A DNA stretch of 10,212 nt from Clostridia bacterium (GCA_017442025.1 JAFSBD010000221.1:1-10212); one strand, 5' to 3'. Counted from the stretch's first letter, positions 1 through 7,050 are shown. Made by a program: numbers and translations. Notes: generated from the letters alone by a model not told the origin.

Positions 1-1
1 C

Positions 2-21
2 CCTTTATTATCGAATAAAGG
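2..21. repeat. Short hairpin at window edge
   Basis: Perfect 8-bp inverted repeat (CCTTTATT at 2-9, AATAAAGG at 14-21) around a 4-base loop. No T-run follows on the + strand, so it is not a clear terminator. Its 3' arm shares two bases with the proposed base of T-box stem I. It may be the 5' end of the leader or the tail of an upstream gene; the window edge prevents a decision. No promoter for the operon is visible inside the window, so it presumably lies upstream. Confidence 0.35.
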
Positions 22-223
22 CTAAGACGAAGAGGATAAAAAGGGAATTTTTCCAAAGAAGAGAAACGGCGGTCGGTGCGAGCCGTTAAGGAAAAATCTT
101 TTTATTTGTAGCTTCCGAGCCGAAAGGAAGAAAGGAATTTTCATTCCGAGTAGAACCTTTCCGTATTGCTGCGTAAAAGCATAAGGCTTAATGGAGCCTG
201 AGGGGCGCTGATCCAAAGCGCAA

Positions 224-273
224 TTTGAGTGGTACCGCGGGATATGATTTTTAAAATTATAGCTCGTCTCAAA
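224..273 (+). promoter_or_regulatory. T-box antiterminator
   Basis: The alternative fold to the terminator. TTTGAG (224-229) pairs with CTCAAA (268-273). The 7-base bulge TGGTACC (230-236) is left free to bind the acceptor end of uncharged tRNA. GCGGG (237-241) pairs with CTCGT (263-267) using G-U pairs. The 3' strand is also the 5' arm of the terminator, so the two folds exclude each other, which is the expected T-box switch. Confidence 0.85.
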
Positions 274-303
274 GAAATCATATCTTTGAGGCGGGCTATT
301 TTT
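260..303 (+). terminator. Leader terminator of the T-box
   Basis: A 16-bp stem (260-275 with 283-298, two G-U pairs) and a 7-base loop are followed by five T residues (299-303). It ends 35 bases before the first start codon. It should form when the cognate tRNA is charged and stop transcription of the operon; uncharged tRNA stabilises the antiterminator instead. Confidence 0.92.
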
Positions 304-338
304 GCGATTGATCCCGCCGGGAAAAGGAGAATTTATCT

Positions 339-2636
339 ATGAAAGCAACCGGTCTTGAATTTAAAATTCAGGAAATGGCCCAGCGTATTAAAACGCTGCG
401 GGAGATCATCGGCTTCACCCCCGCCGAAATGGCGTTGAAGACGGGCATCTCCGAAGAAGAATATCTGCGTTGCGAGGCAGGCGAGCAGGATCTGAACTTT
501 GCCTTCCTTTATCGGTGCGCCCTGGCCCTGCGGGTGGACGTTACCGATATTATCGAAGGTACCAGCCCCCGCCTGACCGGCTATATCGTTACCCGCAAGG
601 GGGAAGGGCAGGAGATCCAGAAGGCCCACGGCATGACCTATTACAATCTGGCCGCCTCCTTCAAGAACCGTATTGCCGAGCCGCTCTATGTTGTTTCGGA
701 CTATAAAGAGAATGCCGAAAATCAAGATATCGAGCTGACCACCCATGAAGGGCAGGAATGCGATATCGTTATCAAGGGCGAGTTGAAGGTGCAGGTGGGC
801 GACCATATCGAGATCCTGCGGGAAGGAGATAGCATTTATTACGATTCCTCCGTTCCCCACGGTATGATCTCGGTGGGCAAGGAGGATTGTATCTTCTACG
901 CCATCGTTTTGAACCCTGCCAGCGAGCCCATCACCAAATTGGTGCACGCCGGCAAGACCCGCGATTTCATCGCAGGCCCCAAAAAGGAAAAGAAGGCCGA
1001 GCGCAAATGGATCTGGCAGGATTTCATCCTCCCCGAGGAAGACGAGAGCGGCGTTTTGAAAGCCATCGCCTTCCAAAAGGAAGATCAATTCAACTTTGCC
1101 TTCGACGTCATCGATCGGATGGGCAGAGAGCAACCCGAAAAATTGGCGATGCTCCATATCGGCAAGGATGGAACCGAGCGCCGCTTCACCTTCAAGGAAA
1201 TGAAGGAGGCCTCCTCCCAGACTGCCAACTACTTTAAATCCTTAGGAATCCAAAAAGGCGATAAGGTGATGCTGGTCTTAAAGCGGCATTACCAATTCTG
1301 GTTCTCCATGCTGGCGCTCCATAAGCTGGGCGCGATTGCCATCCCCGCCACCAACCAATTAAAAGAACATGATATTGAATACCGCATCAATAAAGCGGGC
1401 GTTAAGATGGTGGTCTGCACCGCCGACGATAACGTTGCGGTGGAGGTCGATAAAGCTGCCCCCCATTGCCCCACCCTGGAGCATAAACTGATCGTCAACG
1501 GCGAGAAAGAGGGCTGGCGTTCCTTCGATGCGGAATATGGGTTCTATACCCGCAAATTCACCCGCACCGAAGAATCCCCCTGCGGCGATGATCCCATGCT
1601 GATGTATTTCACCTCGGGCACCACCGGCAACCCCAAGATCGCCATGCATAGCTATAAATACCCCTTGGGTCATTTCATCACTGCCAAGTATTGGCATTGC
1701 GTCAATCCCGACGGTCTGCATCTGACCATCTCCGATACCGGCTGGGCGAAAGCCGCCTGGGGTAAGATCTACGGTCAATGGCTTTGCGAAGCGGGCCTCT
1801 TTGTTTACGATTTCGATCGGTTTGATGCCGATGAGATCCTGCCCATGTTTGCAAAGCATAATATCACCACCTTCTGCGCGCCGCCTACCATGCTGCGGAT
1901 GATGATCAAGCAGGATCTTTCCAAATTTGATCTTTCCTCCATCGAGCATATGACCACCGCGGGCGAAGCGCTCAACCCCGAGGTCTTCCGCCAATTCGAA
2001 AAGGCAACGGGCCTGCAGATCATGGAAGGCTTCGGCCAGACCGAAACCACCGTTGCCCTGGCCAACCTGGCAGGTACCAAAGCCCGCCTCGGTTCGATGG
2101 GTAAGCCGGTTCCTCTCTACGATATTCATCTGCTGGATGCGGACGGAAAGGATGTCCCTGTCGGTGAGGTCGGCGAGATCTGCATCAATGTTCAAAACGG
2201 CGCCCCCTGCGGCCTCTTCAAGGGCTACTTCCGCGATGAAGAAAAGACCGCCGAATGCTGGCACGATGGGTTCTACCATACCGGCGATACCGCCTGGAAG
2301 GATGAGGACGGTTATTTCTGGTATGTCGGCCGTGTGGACGATGTCATCAAATCCTCCGGCTATCGCATCGGGCCCTTCGAGATCGAAAATGTTATTATGG
2401 AGCTCCCCTTTGTTTTGGAATGCGGCGTTTCCGCCGAGCCGGATGAAGTGCGCGGGCAGGTGGTCAAGGCCAGCATCGTTCTGGTGCAGGGCACCGAGCC
2501 CACCGACGCGCTGAAAAAGGAGATCCAGGATTATGTTAAGGCGCGTACCGCCCCTTATAAATATCCCCGCATCGTTGTCTTCCGCGAGTCCCTGCCCAAG
2601 ACAACCAGCGGCAAGATCCAACGCAACAAACTGTAA
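339..2636 (+). CDS. HTH-cupin-acyl-CoA synthetase fusion protein
   Basis: A 765-residue, three-part protein. Residues about 14-72 are an XRE-type helix-turn-helix. Residues about 136-193 are a small cupin barrel (HEGQE near the start, SVPHG near 171-175). Residues about 240-765 are a full AMP-binding acyl-CoA synthetase that joins a carboxylic acid to CoA through an acyl-adenylate. The synthetase part shows the phosphate-binding loop YFTSGTTGNPK (423-433), a SDTGW segment typical of medium-chain synthetases, GFGQTE, HTGD, the hinge GRVDDVIK, and the catalytic lysine K759 in PKTTSGK. The start is set by AAAGGAGA at 323-330, eight bases before ATG. It is first in the operon, 25 bases before ilvE. 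Neighbours suggest branched short-chain acids (isobutyrate, 2-methylbutyrate, isovalerate) as substrates, which is inference. The N-terminal domains could bind DNA or an effector and make it a self-regulating enzyme; that role is unproven. Confidence 0.92.
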   Translation: MKATGLEFKIQEMAQRIKTLREIIGFTPAEMALKTGISEEEYLRCEAGEQDLNFAFLYRCALALRVDVTDIIEGTSPRLTGYIVTRKGEGQEIQKAHGMTYYNLAASFKNRIAEPLYVVSDYKENAENQDIELTTHEGQECDIVIKGELKVQVGDHIEILREGDSIYYDSSVPHGMISVGKEDCIFYAIVLNPASEPITKLVHAGKTRDFIAGPKKEKKAERKWIWQDFILPEEDESGVLKAIAFQKEDQFNFAFDVIDRMGREQPEKLAMLHIGKDGTERRFTFKEMKEASSQTANYFKSLGIQKGDKVMLVLKRHYQFWFSMLALHKLGAIAIPATNQLKEHDIEYRINKAGVKMVVCTADDNVAVEVDKAAPHCPTLEHKLIVNGEKEGWRSFDAEYGFYTRKFTRTEESPCGDDPMLMYFTSGTTGNPKIAMHSYKYPLGHFITAKYWHCVNPDGLHLTISDTGWAKAAWGKIYGQWLCEAGLFVYDFDRFDADEILPMFAKHNITTFCAPPTMLRMMIKQDLSKFDLSSIEHMTTAGEALNPEVFRQFEKATGLQIMEGFGQTETTVALANLAGTKARLGSMGKPVPLYDIHLLDADGKDVPVGEVGEICINVQNGAPCGLFKGYFRDEEKTAECWHDGFYHTGDTAWKDEDGYFWYVGRVDDVIKSSGYRIGPFEIENVIMELPFVLECGVSAEPDEVRGQVVKASIVLVQGTEPTDALKKEIQDYVKARTAPYKYPRIVVFRESLPKTTSGKIQRNKL

Positions 2637-2661
2637 AATCTGATGGATAGGAGAAAACATC

Positions 2662-3741
2662 ATGAAATACGATATTAAGATCAACAAAACCACAGCCCCC
2701 AAGGCTCGCCCCGAGGATGAATCCAAGCTGGGCTTCGGCAGAATTTTCACCGACCATATGTTCCTGATGGACTATAATACCGAGGAAGGCTGGCATGATG
2801 CCCGCATCGTTCCCTTCGGTCCCCTGCCCATCCATCCCGCCTCCACCGTTTTGCACTATGGTGCAGAGGTTTTTGAAGGGATGAAGGCCTACCGCGCGGC
2901 GGACGGTTCCATCCAGCTTTTCCGCCCGATGGAAAACGTCAAGCGCCTCAATAAGAGCGCCGAGCGCCTTTGCCTGCCCGAGCTGGACGAAGAAGGTTGC
3001 CTGGACATTATCAAAACCATTGTGGAGCTGGAAAAGGATTGGGTTCCCCATTCCGAGGGTACTTCCCTCTACATCCGCCCCTACCTCTTCGGCAACGATC
3101 CCCATCTGGGCGTTCATGCGGTGAAGAATGCAACCTTCGCCATTATCTGCTGCCCCGTTGGCGCTTATTACGCCGAAGGGCTCAACCCCGTTAAGATCGC
3201 CATCGAATCGGAAGACGTTCGCGCAGTGCGCGGCGGTACCGGCTACGCCAAGTGCGGCGGCAACTATGCCGCTTCCCTGCGCGCAGGCGAGCGCGCCGAG
3301 CGCAACGGCTATACTCAGGTTCTTTGGCTGGACGGTGTGGATCGCAAATATATCGAAGAAGTCGGCGCCATGAACGTTATGTTCAAGATCAGCGGCAAGA
3401 TCATCACCCCCGCCCTCACCGGCTCGGTCCTCCCCGGCATCACCCGCAAATCCTGCGTGGAGCTGCTCAAGGATTGGGGCTATGAGGTGGAAGAGCGGCT
3501 GTTCAGCGTGGATGAACTCTTTGACGCTTTGGAGAACGGCACCTTGGAAGAAGCCTGGGGCACCGGCACTGCCGCCGTTGTTTCCCCCATCGGCAACCTC
3601 TTCTATCAGGGCAAGGAATATACCGTTTCCGATAATAAGATCGGTGAACTGACCCAAAAGCTCTATGATAACCTCACCGGCATCCAATGGGGTAAGGTCG
3701 AGGATACCCATGGCTGGATCGAGCCTGTCTGCAATGGCTAA
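2662..3741 (+). CDS. ilvE: Branched-chain amino acid aminotransferase
   Basis: A 359-residue class IV PLP-dependent aminotransferase that interconverts valine, leucine and isoleucine with their 2-oxoacids, using glutamate/2-oxoglutarate as partner. The length fits the longer bacterial/eukaryotic BCAT type (about 340-360) rather than the E. coli IlvE type (about 310). Visible family marks are EVFEGMKAYR, the PLP lysine K197 in GYAKCGGNYA, IEEVGAMNVMF, PGITRKS and GTGTAAVVSPIG. An AGGAG site (2648-2652) precedes the ATG by nine bases. It stands between the acyl-CoA synthetase and the oxidoreductase subunits, which points to 2-ketoisovalerate and its homologues as shared intermediates. The stop overlaps the start of the next gene. 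The family call is secure; the preferred substrate among the three amino acids is not visible. Confidence 0.95.
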   Translation: MKYDIKINKTTAPKARPEDESKLGFGRIFTDHMFLMDYNTEEGWHDARIVPFGPLPIHPASTVLHYGAEVFEGMKAYRAADGSIQLFRPMENVKRLNKSAERLCLPELDEEGCLDIIKTIVELEKDWVPHSEGTSLYIRPYLFGNDPHLGVHAVKNATFAIICCPVGAYYAEGLNPVKIAIESEDVRAVRGGTGYAKCGGNYAASLRAGERAERNGYTQVLWLDGVDRKYIEEVGAMNVMFKISGKIITPALTGSVLPGITRKSCVELLKDWGYEVEERLFSVDELFDALENGTLEEAWGTGTAAVVSPIGNLFYQGKEYTVSDNKIGELTQKLYDNLTGIQWGKVEDTHGWIEPVCNG

Positions 3742-4399
3742 AAGAATTTATCTGCTTGCCGGCCACTATGGAAGCGGCAAGACCAATATCGCTGTCAATC
3801 TGGCGCTGAAACTTAAAAGCGAGGGCAAGGCGGTGCGGATCGCGGATCTGGATATCGTCAACCCCTATTTCCGCACCAAGGATAGCGCCAAAGTTTTGGA
3901 GGAGGCGGGGATCGAGCTGATCTCCCCCGCCTTTGCCAATACCAACGTGGATCTCCCCGCCCTGCCTGCCGCGGTCTACAGCATTGTTCAGCAACGGGAT
4001 TTCTATGCGGTCATGGATATCGGGGGCGACGATCGGGGCGCCTACGCCCTGGGTCGCTACGCGCCTGCGATATTGGAAGAGAATAATTATGAAATGTGCT
4101 ATGTGGCGAATTTCTACCGCCCCCTGACCCCCACGCCCCAAGATGCGCTGGAGATCATGCAGGAGGTGGAGCAGGCCGCAGGCATCCCCTTCACCGCCAT
4201 CATCCATAATTCCAATTTAGGGAATAGCACCGATGCAAAAGCGGTGGAGGCCACCTTTGAAAAGGCAAACGAATTGGCCGCCCTTTCGGGGCTGCCGATC
4301 CTATATACTGCGGTGCGGGCCGATCTGGCAGATAAGATCTCTGCCGAAAATATCCTGCCCTTGCACCTGCAGGAGAAATATTACGATATAGAGGAGTAA
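3734..4399 (+). CDS. MinD/ParA-like P-loop ATPase, role unknown
   Basis: A 221-residue SIMIBI-type P-loop NTPase. Residues 10-17 form a Walker A, GHYGSGKT, without the first lysine of the KGGxGKT form seen in MinD and ParA. ADLDIVNPYFRT (about 37-48) is the likely switch/Mg site, and MDIGGDDRG resembles a Walker B region. No membrane segment, cysteine cluster or DNA-binding domain is visible. An in-frame ATG exists upstream at 3665, but it lies inside ilvE. The start at 3734 overlaps the ilvE stop by eight bases and puts MAKRIYLL directly before the P-loop, so it is preferred. No good ribosome binding site precedes it, suggesting translational coupling to ilvE. Its place just before the ferredoxin subunit hints at assembly or regulation of the oxidoreductase, for example a metal-cluster or partner-loading ATPase. 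That is inference only. Confidence 0.8.
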   Translation: MAKRIYLLAGHYGSGKTNIAVNLALKLKSEGKAVRIADLDIVNPYFRTKDSAKVLEEAGIELISPAFANTNVDLPALPAAVYSIVQQRDFYAVMDIGGDDRGAYALGRYAPAILEENNYEMCYVANFYRPLTPTPQDALEIMQEVEQAAGIPFTAIIHNSNLGNSTDAKAVEATFEKANELAALSGLPILYTAVRADLADKISAENILPLHLQEKYYDIEE

Positions 4400-4406
4400 A
4401 AATCTT

Positions 4407-4613
4407 ATGGCAAAGGTTACATTCAACGCCGATCTTTGCAAGGGCTGCGGGCTTTGCGTCGATGCCTGCCCCAAGAAGATCATCGCAATCGCGAAAGACA
4501 AAATTAATGCGAAAGGACATTCCCCTGCGGAGATCACCGATCAGGAAAAGTGCATCGCCTGCGCCTTCTGCGCAACCATGTGCCCCGATTGCGTGATTAC
4601 CGTCGAGAAATGA
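4407..4613 (+). CDS. 2-oxoacid:ferredoxin oxidoreductase delta subunit (2x4Fe-4S ferredoxin)
   Basis: A 68-residue ferredoxin-like protein with two classic cluster motifs, CKGCGLCVDACP (about 11-22) and CIACAFCATMCP (about 49-60), each able to bind one [4Fe-4S] cluster. In four-subunit POR/KOR/VOR enzymes this subunit passes electrons between the cluster of the beta subunit and external ferredoxin. The start at 4407 has GAGGAG (4391-4396) ten bases upstream, inside the end of the preceding gene. It lies ten bases before the alpha subunit. Names such as vorD or porD are used inconsistently for this subunit, so none is assigned. Confidence 0.93.
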   Translation: MAKVTFNADLCKGCGLCVDACPKKIIAIAKDKINAKGHSPAEITDQEKCIACAFCATMCPDCVITVEK

Positions 4614-4623
4614 GGTAACAATC

Positions 4624-5685
4624 ATGGCAGAAAAAGTACTTATGAAGGGCAACGAAGCGATTGCTGAGGCCGCCATCAAGGCAGGCTGCCGCCATTACTT
4701 CGGCTACCCCATCACCCCCCAAACCGAAATCGCCGCCTATATGGCCAAAAGAATGCCCAAGATCGGCGGCACCTTCCTGCAGGCCGAAAGCGAAGTTTCC
4801 GCCATCAACATGGTCTACGGTGTTGCCGGCGCAGGCTTTCGCGTTATGACCTCTTCCTCCTCCCCCGGCGTTTCCTTGAAGCAGGAGGGTATCTCCTATA
4901 TCGCCGGTGCGGATCTGCCCGCCCTGATCGTCAATGTTCAGCGCGGCGGCCCGGGCCTGGGCGGCATTCAGCCCTCCCAGTCGGATTACTTCCAGGCTAC
5001 CAAGGGCGGCGGCCATGGGGAGTATCACCTGATCGTTTTAGCCCCCGCCTCCGTTCAGGAGATGGCCGATCTCACCATCAAGGCCTTCGACCTTGCGGAT
5101 CAATACCACGTTCCCACCATGCTGCTGGCCGATGGTACCATGGGCCAGATGATGGAGCCGGTGGAACTGCCCGATACTCCTCCCGCTGAGGTGGAGAAGC
5201 CCTGGGCGGTGCGCGGCACCGAGGGCAAACGCCCCCATAACATTATCAACTCCCTCTACCTCGATCCCGAGCTGCTGGAAAAAACCAACTTTGAGCGGTT
5301 TGAGCGGTATGCAAAGATCGAAGAAAACGAGTGTATGAGCGAATCCTTCATGATGGAGGATGCCGAATACTGCGTGGTTGCCTTCGGTATTGCCGCCCGC
5401 GTGGCAAAGAACGCCGTTGTTGCCGCCCGCAAGGCAGGCCTCAAGGTCGGCCTCATCCGCCCCATCACCCTCTGGCCCTTCCCCAAGAAGGTTCTGGCCG
5501 AGGCCGCAGAGCAGGTCAAAGGCTTCCTTTCTGTGGAGCTTTCCATGGGCCAGATGATCGAAGATATCAAGCTGGCCACCGCTTGCAAAAAGCCGGTTGA
5601 GCTCTGTTGCCGCACCGGCGGCATGATTCCCACCCCCGAGCAGGTGCTGGAGTCCATCGAAAAACTTGCAAAGGAGAATCAATAA
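4624..5685 (+). CDS. vorB: 2-ketoisovalerate:ferredoxin oxidoreductase alpha subunit
   Basis: A 353-residue alpha subunit (pyrimidine-binding half of the ThDP site) of a 2-oxoacid:ferredoxin oxidoreductase. The enzyme joins a 2-oxoacid and CoA to give acyl-CoA, CO2 and reduced ferredoxin, and the reaction can run in reverse. Family marks are GYPITPQTEI (27-36), a serine-rich MTSSSSPG turn, QRGGPGLGG and RPITLWPFP near 280-290. The length matches the VorB/KorA-like group that stands as a separate chain, not fused to gamma or beta. GAGGT (4612-4616) overlaps the preceding stop codon. The stop shares one base with the beta start (TAATG), so the two subunits are translationally coupled. I favour branched-chain 2-oxoacids because ilvE and an acyl-CoA synthetase are in the operon; 2-oxoglutarate cannot be excluded from sequence. 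The symbol vorB follows a common annotation of this chain; usage varies. Confidence 0.87.
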   Translation: MAEKVLMKGNEAIAEAAIKAGCRHYFGYPITPQTEIAAYMAKRMPKIGGTFLQAESEVSAINMVYGVAGAGFRVMTSSSSPGVSLKQEGISYIAGADLPALIVNVQRGGPGLGGIQPSQSDYFQATKGGGHGEYHLIVLAPASVQEMADLTIKAFDLADQYHVPTMLLADGTMGQMMEPVELPDTPPAEVEKPWAVRGTEGKRPHNIINSLYLDPELLEKTNFERFERYAKIEENECMSESFMMEDAEYCVVAFGIAARVAKNAVVAARKAGLKVGLIRPITLWPFPKKVLAEAAEQVKGFLSVELSMGQMIEDIKLATACKKPVELCCRTGGMIPTPEQVLESIEKLAKENQ

Positions 5686-6440
5686 TGGTTGTATTTGAAA
5701 AACCCAAGGCACTGACCGACGCCCCCTTCCATTATTGCCCCGGTTGCACCCATGGCATTATCCATCGCCTGGTGGCCGAGGCCATCGACGAGCTGGGCAT
5801 CGAGGGCAAGACCGTTGGCGTAGCCCCTGTCGGCTGCGCGGTTATGGCCTATAATTATTTTGCTTGCGATATGGTGGAAGCCGCCCATGGCCGCGCCCCC
5901 GCCATCGCCACCGGCCTCAAGCGTTGCATGCCGGAGAATATCATCTTTACTTATCAGGGCGACGGCGACTTGGCCTCCATCGGTATGGCCGAGACCGTTC
6001 ACTCCGCCAGCAGAAATGAAAACATCACCATCATCTTCGTCAATAATGCCATCTACGGCATGACCGGCGGTCAGATGGCCCCCACCTCCCTGCCCGGCCA
6101 GGTTACCCAAACCTCGCCCTACGGCCGCGATGTGGAAACCGCGGGCTATCCGGTGAAGGTGAGCGAGATGCTCTCCACCCTCGACGGCCCCGAGTATATC
6201 GAGCGTGTGGCTGTCAATAGCGTCAAGAACGTCAAGGCCGCCAAGAAGGCCATCAAAAAGGCGTTCCAGAATCAGATCGAAGGCAAGGGCTTTTCGCTGA
6301 TCGAGGTGGTTTCCACCTGCCCCACCAACTGGGGTATGACTCCTTCCAACGCTTTGAAGTGGCTGGAAGAAAATATGCTTCCTTATTACCCCTTGGGCGT
6401 TTATAAGGATCGCAGTGCCGCAAAGAAGGAGGAGGAATAA
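5685..6440 (+). CDS. 2-ketoisovalerate:ferredoxin oxidoreductase beta subunit (ThDP-binding)
   Basis: A 251-residue beta subunit that binds the diphosphate of ThDP and, in this family, one [4Fe-4S] cluster. The ThDP motif begins at GDGD (92-95) and ends at the NN pair 120-121, followed by AIYGMTGGQ. Four cysteines suit the proximal cluster: C18 and C21 (CPGC), C51 (PVGC) and C212 (STCPTNWG). The ATG at 5685, one base overlapping the alpha stop, is chosen over an upstream in-frame ATG at 5607 because AAGGAG (5671-5676) sits just before it and the family begins near the CPGC motif. The C-terminus ends in a lysine/glutamate tail that contains the ribosome binding site of the gamma gene. The enzyme class is firm; substrate choice rests on context. 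Confidence 0.9.
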   Translation: MVVFEKPKALTDAPFHYCPGCTHGIIHRLVAEAIDELGIEGKTVGVAPVGCAVMAYNYFACDMVEAAHGRAPAIATGLKRCMPENIIFTYQGDGDLASIGMAETVHSASRNENITIIFVNNAIYGMTGGQMAPTSLPGQVTQTSPYGRDVETAGYPVKVSEMLSTLDGPEYIERVAVNSVKNVKAAKKAIKKAFQNQIEGKGFSLIEVVSTCPTNWGMTPSNALKWLEENMLPYYPLGVYKDRSAAKKEEE

Positions 6441-6442
6441 GT

Positions 6443-6979
6443 ATGACAACTCAACTTCTGATCGCAGGATTCGGCGGGCAGGGTGTCCTCTTCGCCGGTA
6501 AGTTTATCGCCTATAAGGGCTTGATGGAGGAGCGGGAGGTCAGCTGGCTGCCCTCTTATGGTCCCGAGATGCGCGGCGGTACCGCCAACTGCAGCATCAT
6601 CCTCAGCGATGAGCCGGTCGGCTCCCCCATCGTTTCCAACCCCGATGTTCTGATCGCTATGAACCTGCCCTCGCTGGATAAATATGAGGATGCAACGGTT
6701 GCAGGCGGCTCCATCTTCATTGATAGCACCCTGATCGGCCGCAAGGTCGAACGGGAGGATGTGAAAGCATTCTATATCCCCGCCACCAAGATGGCCAACG
6801 ATGCAGGCATCCCCACCTTGGCCAATATGATCATGATGGGCAAGATGATCAAAGAAACCAACCTGGTTCGGTTTGACGATGTCATCGATACCCTCAAAAA
6901 GATCGTTTCCGCCAAGCGCGCCAATCTACTGGACGCCAACATCAAAGCTCTGGAAGCCGGCTACAACTACGCAGAGTAA
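6443..6979 (+). CDS. 2-ketoisovalerate:ferredoxin oxidoreductase gamma subunit
   Basis: A 178-residue gamma subunit of the 2-oxoacid:acceptor oxidoreductase catalytic domain family, the chain that helps bind CoA and build the alpha-beta-gamma-delta unit. It opens with IAGFGGQGV (7-15) and carries the characteristic PSYGPEMRGGTANC (37-50). The usual length for a stand-alone gamma chain is about 175-190 residues. The AAGGAGGAGG site (6425-6434) lies within the beta gene end, and ATG follows the beta stop after two bases. It is the last gene of the operon; the terminator begins 36 bases downstream. The order delta-alpha-beta-gamma, all separate genes, supports a complete heterotetrameric enzyme. 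Confidence 0.93.
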   Translation: MTTQLLIAGFGGQGVLFAGKFIAYKGLMEEREVSWLPSYGPEMRGGTANCSIILSDEPVGSPIVSNPDVLIAMNLPSLDKYEDATVAGGSIFIDSTLIGRKVEREDVKAFYIPATKMANDAGIPTLANMIMMGKMIKETNLVRFDDVIDTLKKIVSAKRANLLDANIKALEAGYNYAE

Positions 6980-7015
6980 ATCGCTGAAACGAGCGAAGAC
7001 CGACAAGAATAATGA

Positions 7016-7045
7016 AAGAACCTGCCTAAGGCAGGTTCTTTTTTA
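7016..7045 (+). terminator. Operon terminator
   Basis: An 11-bp perfect stem (AAGAACCTGCC at 7016-7026, GGCAGGTTCTT at 7030-7040) with a TAA loop and a run of T to 7044. It is a strong intrinsic terminator placed right after the gamma subunit gene. Confidence 0.93.
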
Positions 7046-7050
7046 TGTCT

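Larger units (their letters stand above)
20..303 (+). promoter_or_regulatory. T-box riboswitch, probably valine-tRNA specific
   Basis: This tRNA-sensing leader controls transcription into the downstream operon by antitermination. Stem I base: GGCT (20-23) with AGCC (118-121), then GAAG (29-32) with CTTC (112-115). Above the specifier loop, AAAAAG (38-43) pairs with CTTTTT (98-103), and ATTTTTCC (47-54) with GGAAAAAT (90-97). The apical part has an AGAG bulge (about 60-63) and the GGTGCGA loop (75-81), with AACGGC (65-70) pairing GCCGTT (82-87). The specifier-loop 3' strand reads ATTTGTAG (104-111). Placed against the remembered glyQS leader geometry (four bases, codon, purine), the specifier is GTA (108-110), valine. 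A stem III-like hairpin precedes the T-box. The T-box core TGGTACCGCGG spans 230-240; its TGGT would pair with an ACCA tRNA end (discriminator A), as in valine, leucine and isoleucine tRNAs. The T-box class is certain; the specifier is a by-eye assignment. Confidence 0.93.

Noticed and set aside
22..216. A 64-codon frame on the - strand over the leader
   Set aside because: It covers the structured T-box RNA, starts without a ribosome binding site, and its sequence is fully explained by stem I and the following hairpins.
1359..3711. Long open frames on the - strand opposite the synthetase and ilvE genes (1359-2750 and 2536-3711)
   Set aside because: They lie fully antisense to genes with clear family motifs, have no ribosome binding site or recognisable domain, and are explained by codon choice in the + strand genes that avoids stops in the mirrored frame. 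The same holds for - strand frames over 333-1157, 4597-5028, 5038-5712 and 5679-6449.
3665..3733. Upstream in-frame start for the P-loop ATPase
   Set aside because: It would add 23 residues that overlap ilvE and resemble no part of the family; the ATG at 3734 places the P-loop near the N-terminus as expected.
5607..5684. Upstream in-frame start for the beta subunit
   Set aside because: The added 26 residues are a shadow of the alpha subunit gene; AAGGAG before the ATG at 5685 and the TAATG coupling decide the start.
4407..6979. Indolepyruvate oxidoreductase (IorAB) as the enzyme
   Set aside because: IorA is a single large chain with fused domains and a C-terminal ferredoxin; here four separate short subunits are present, which is the VOR/KOR layout.
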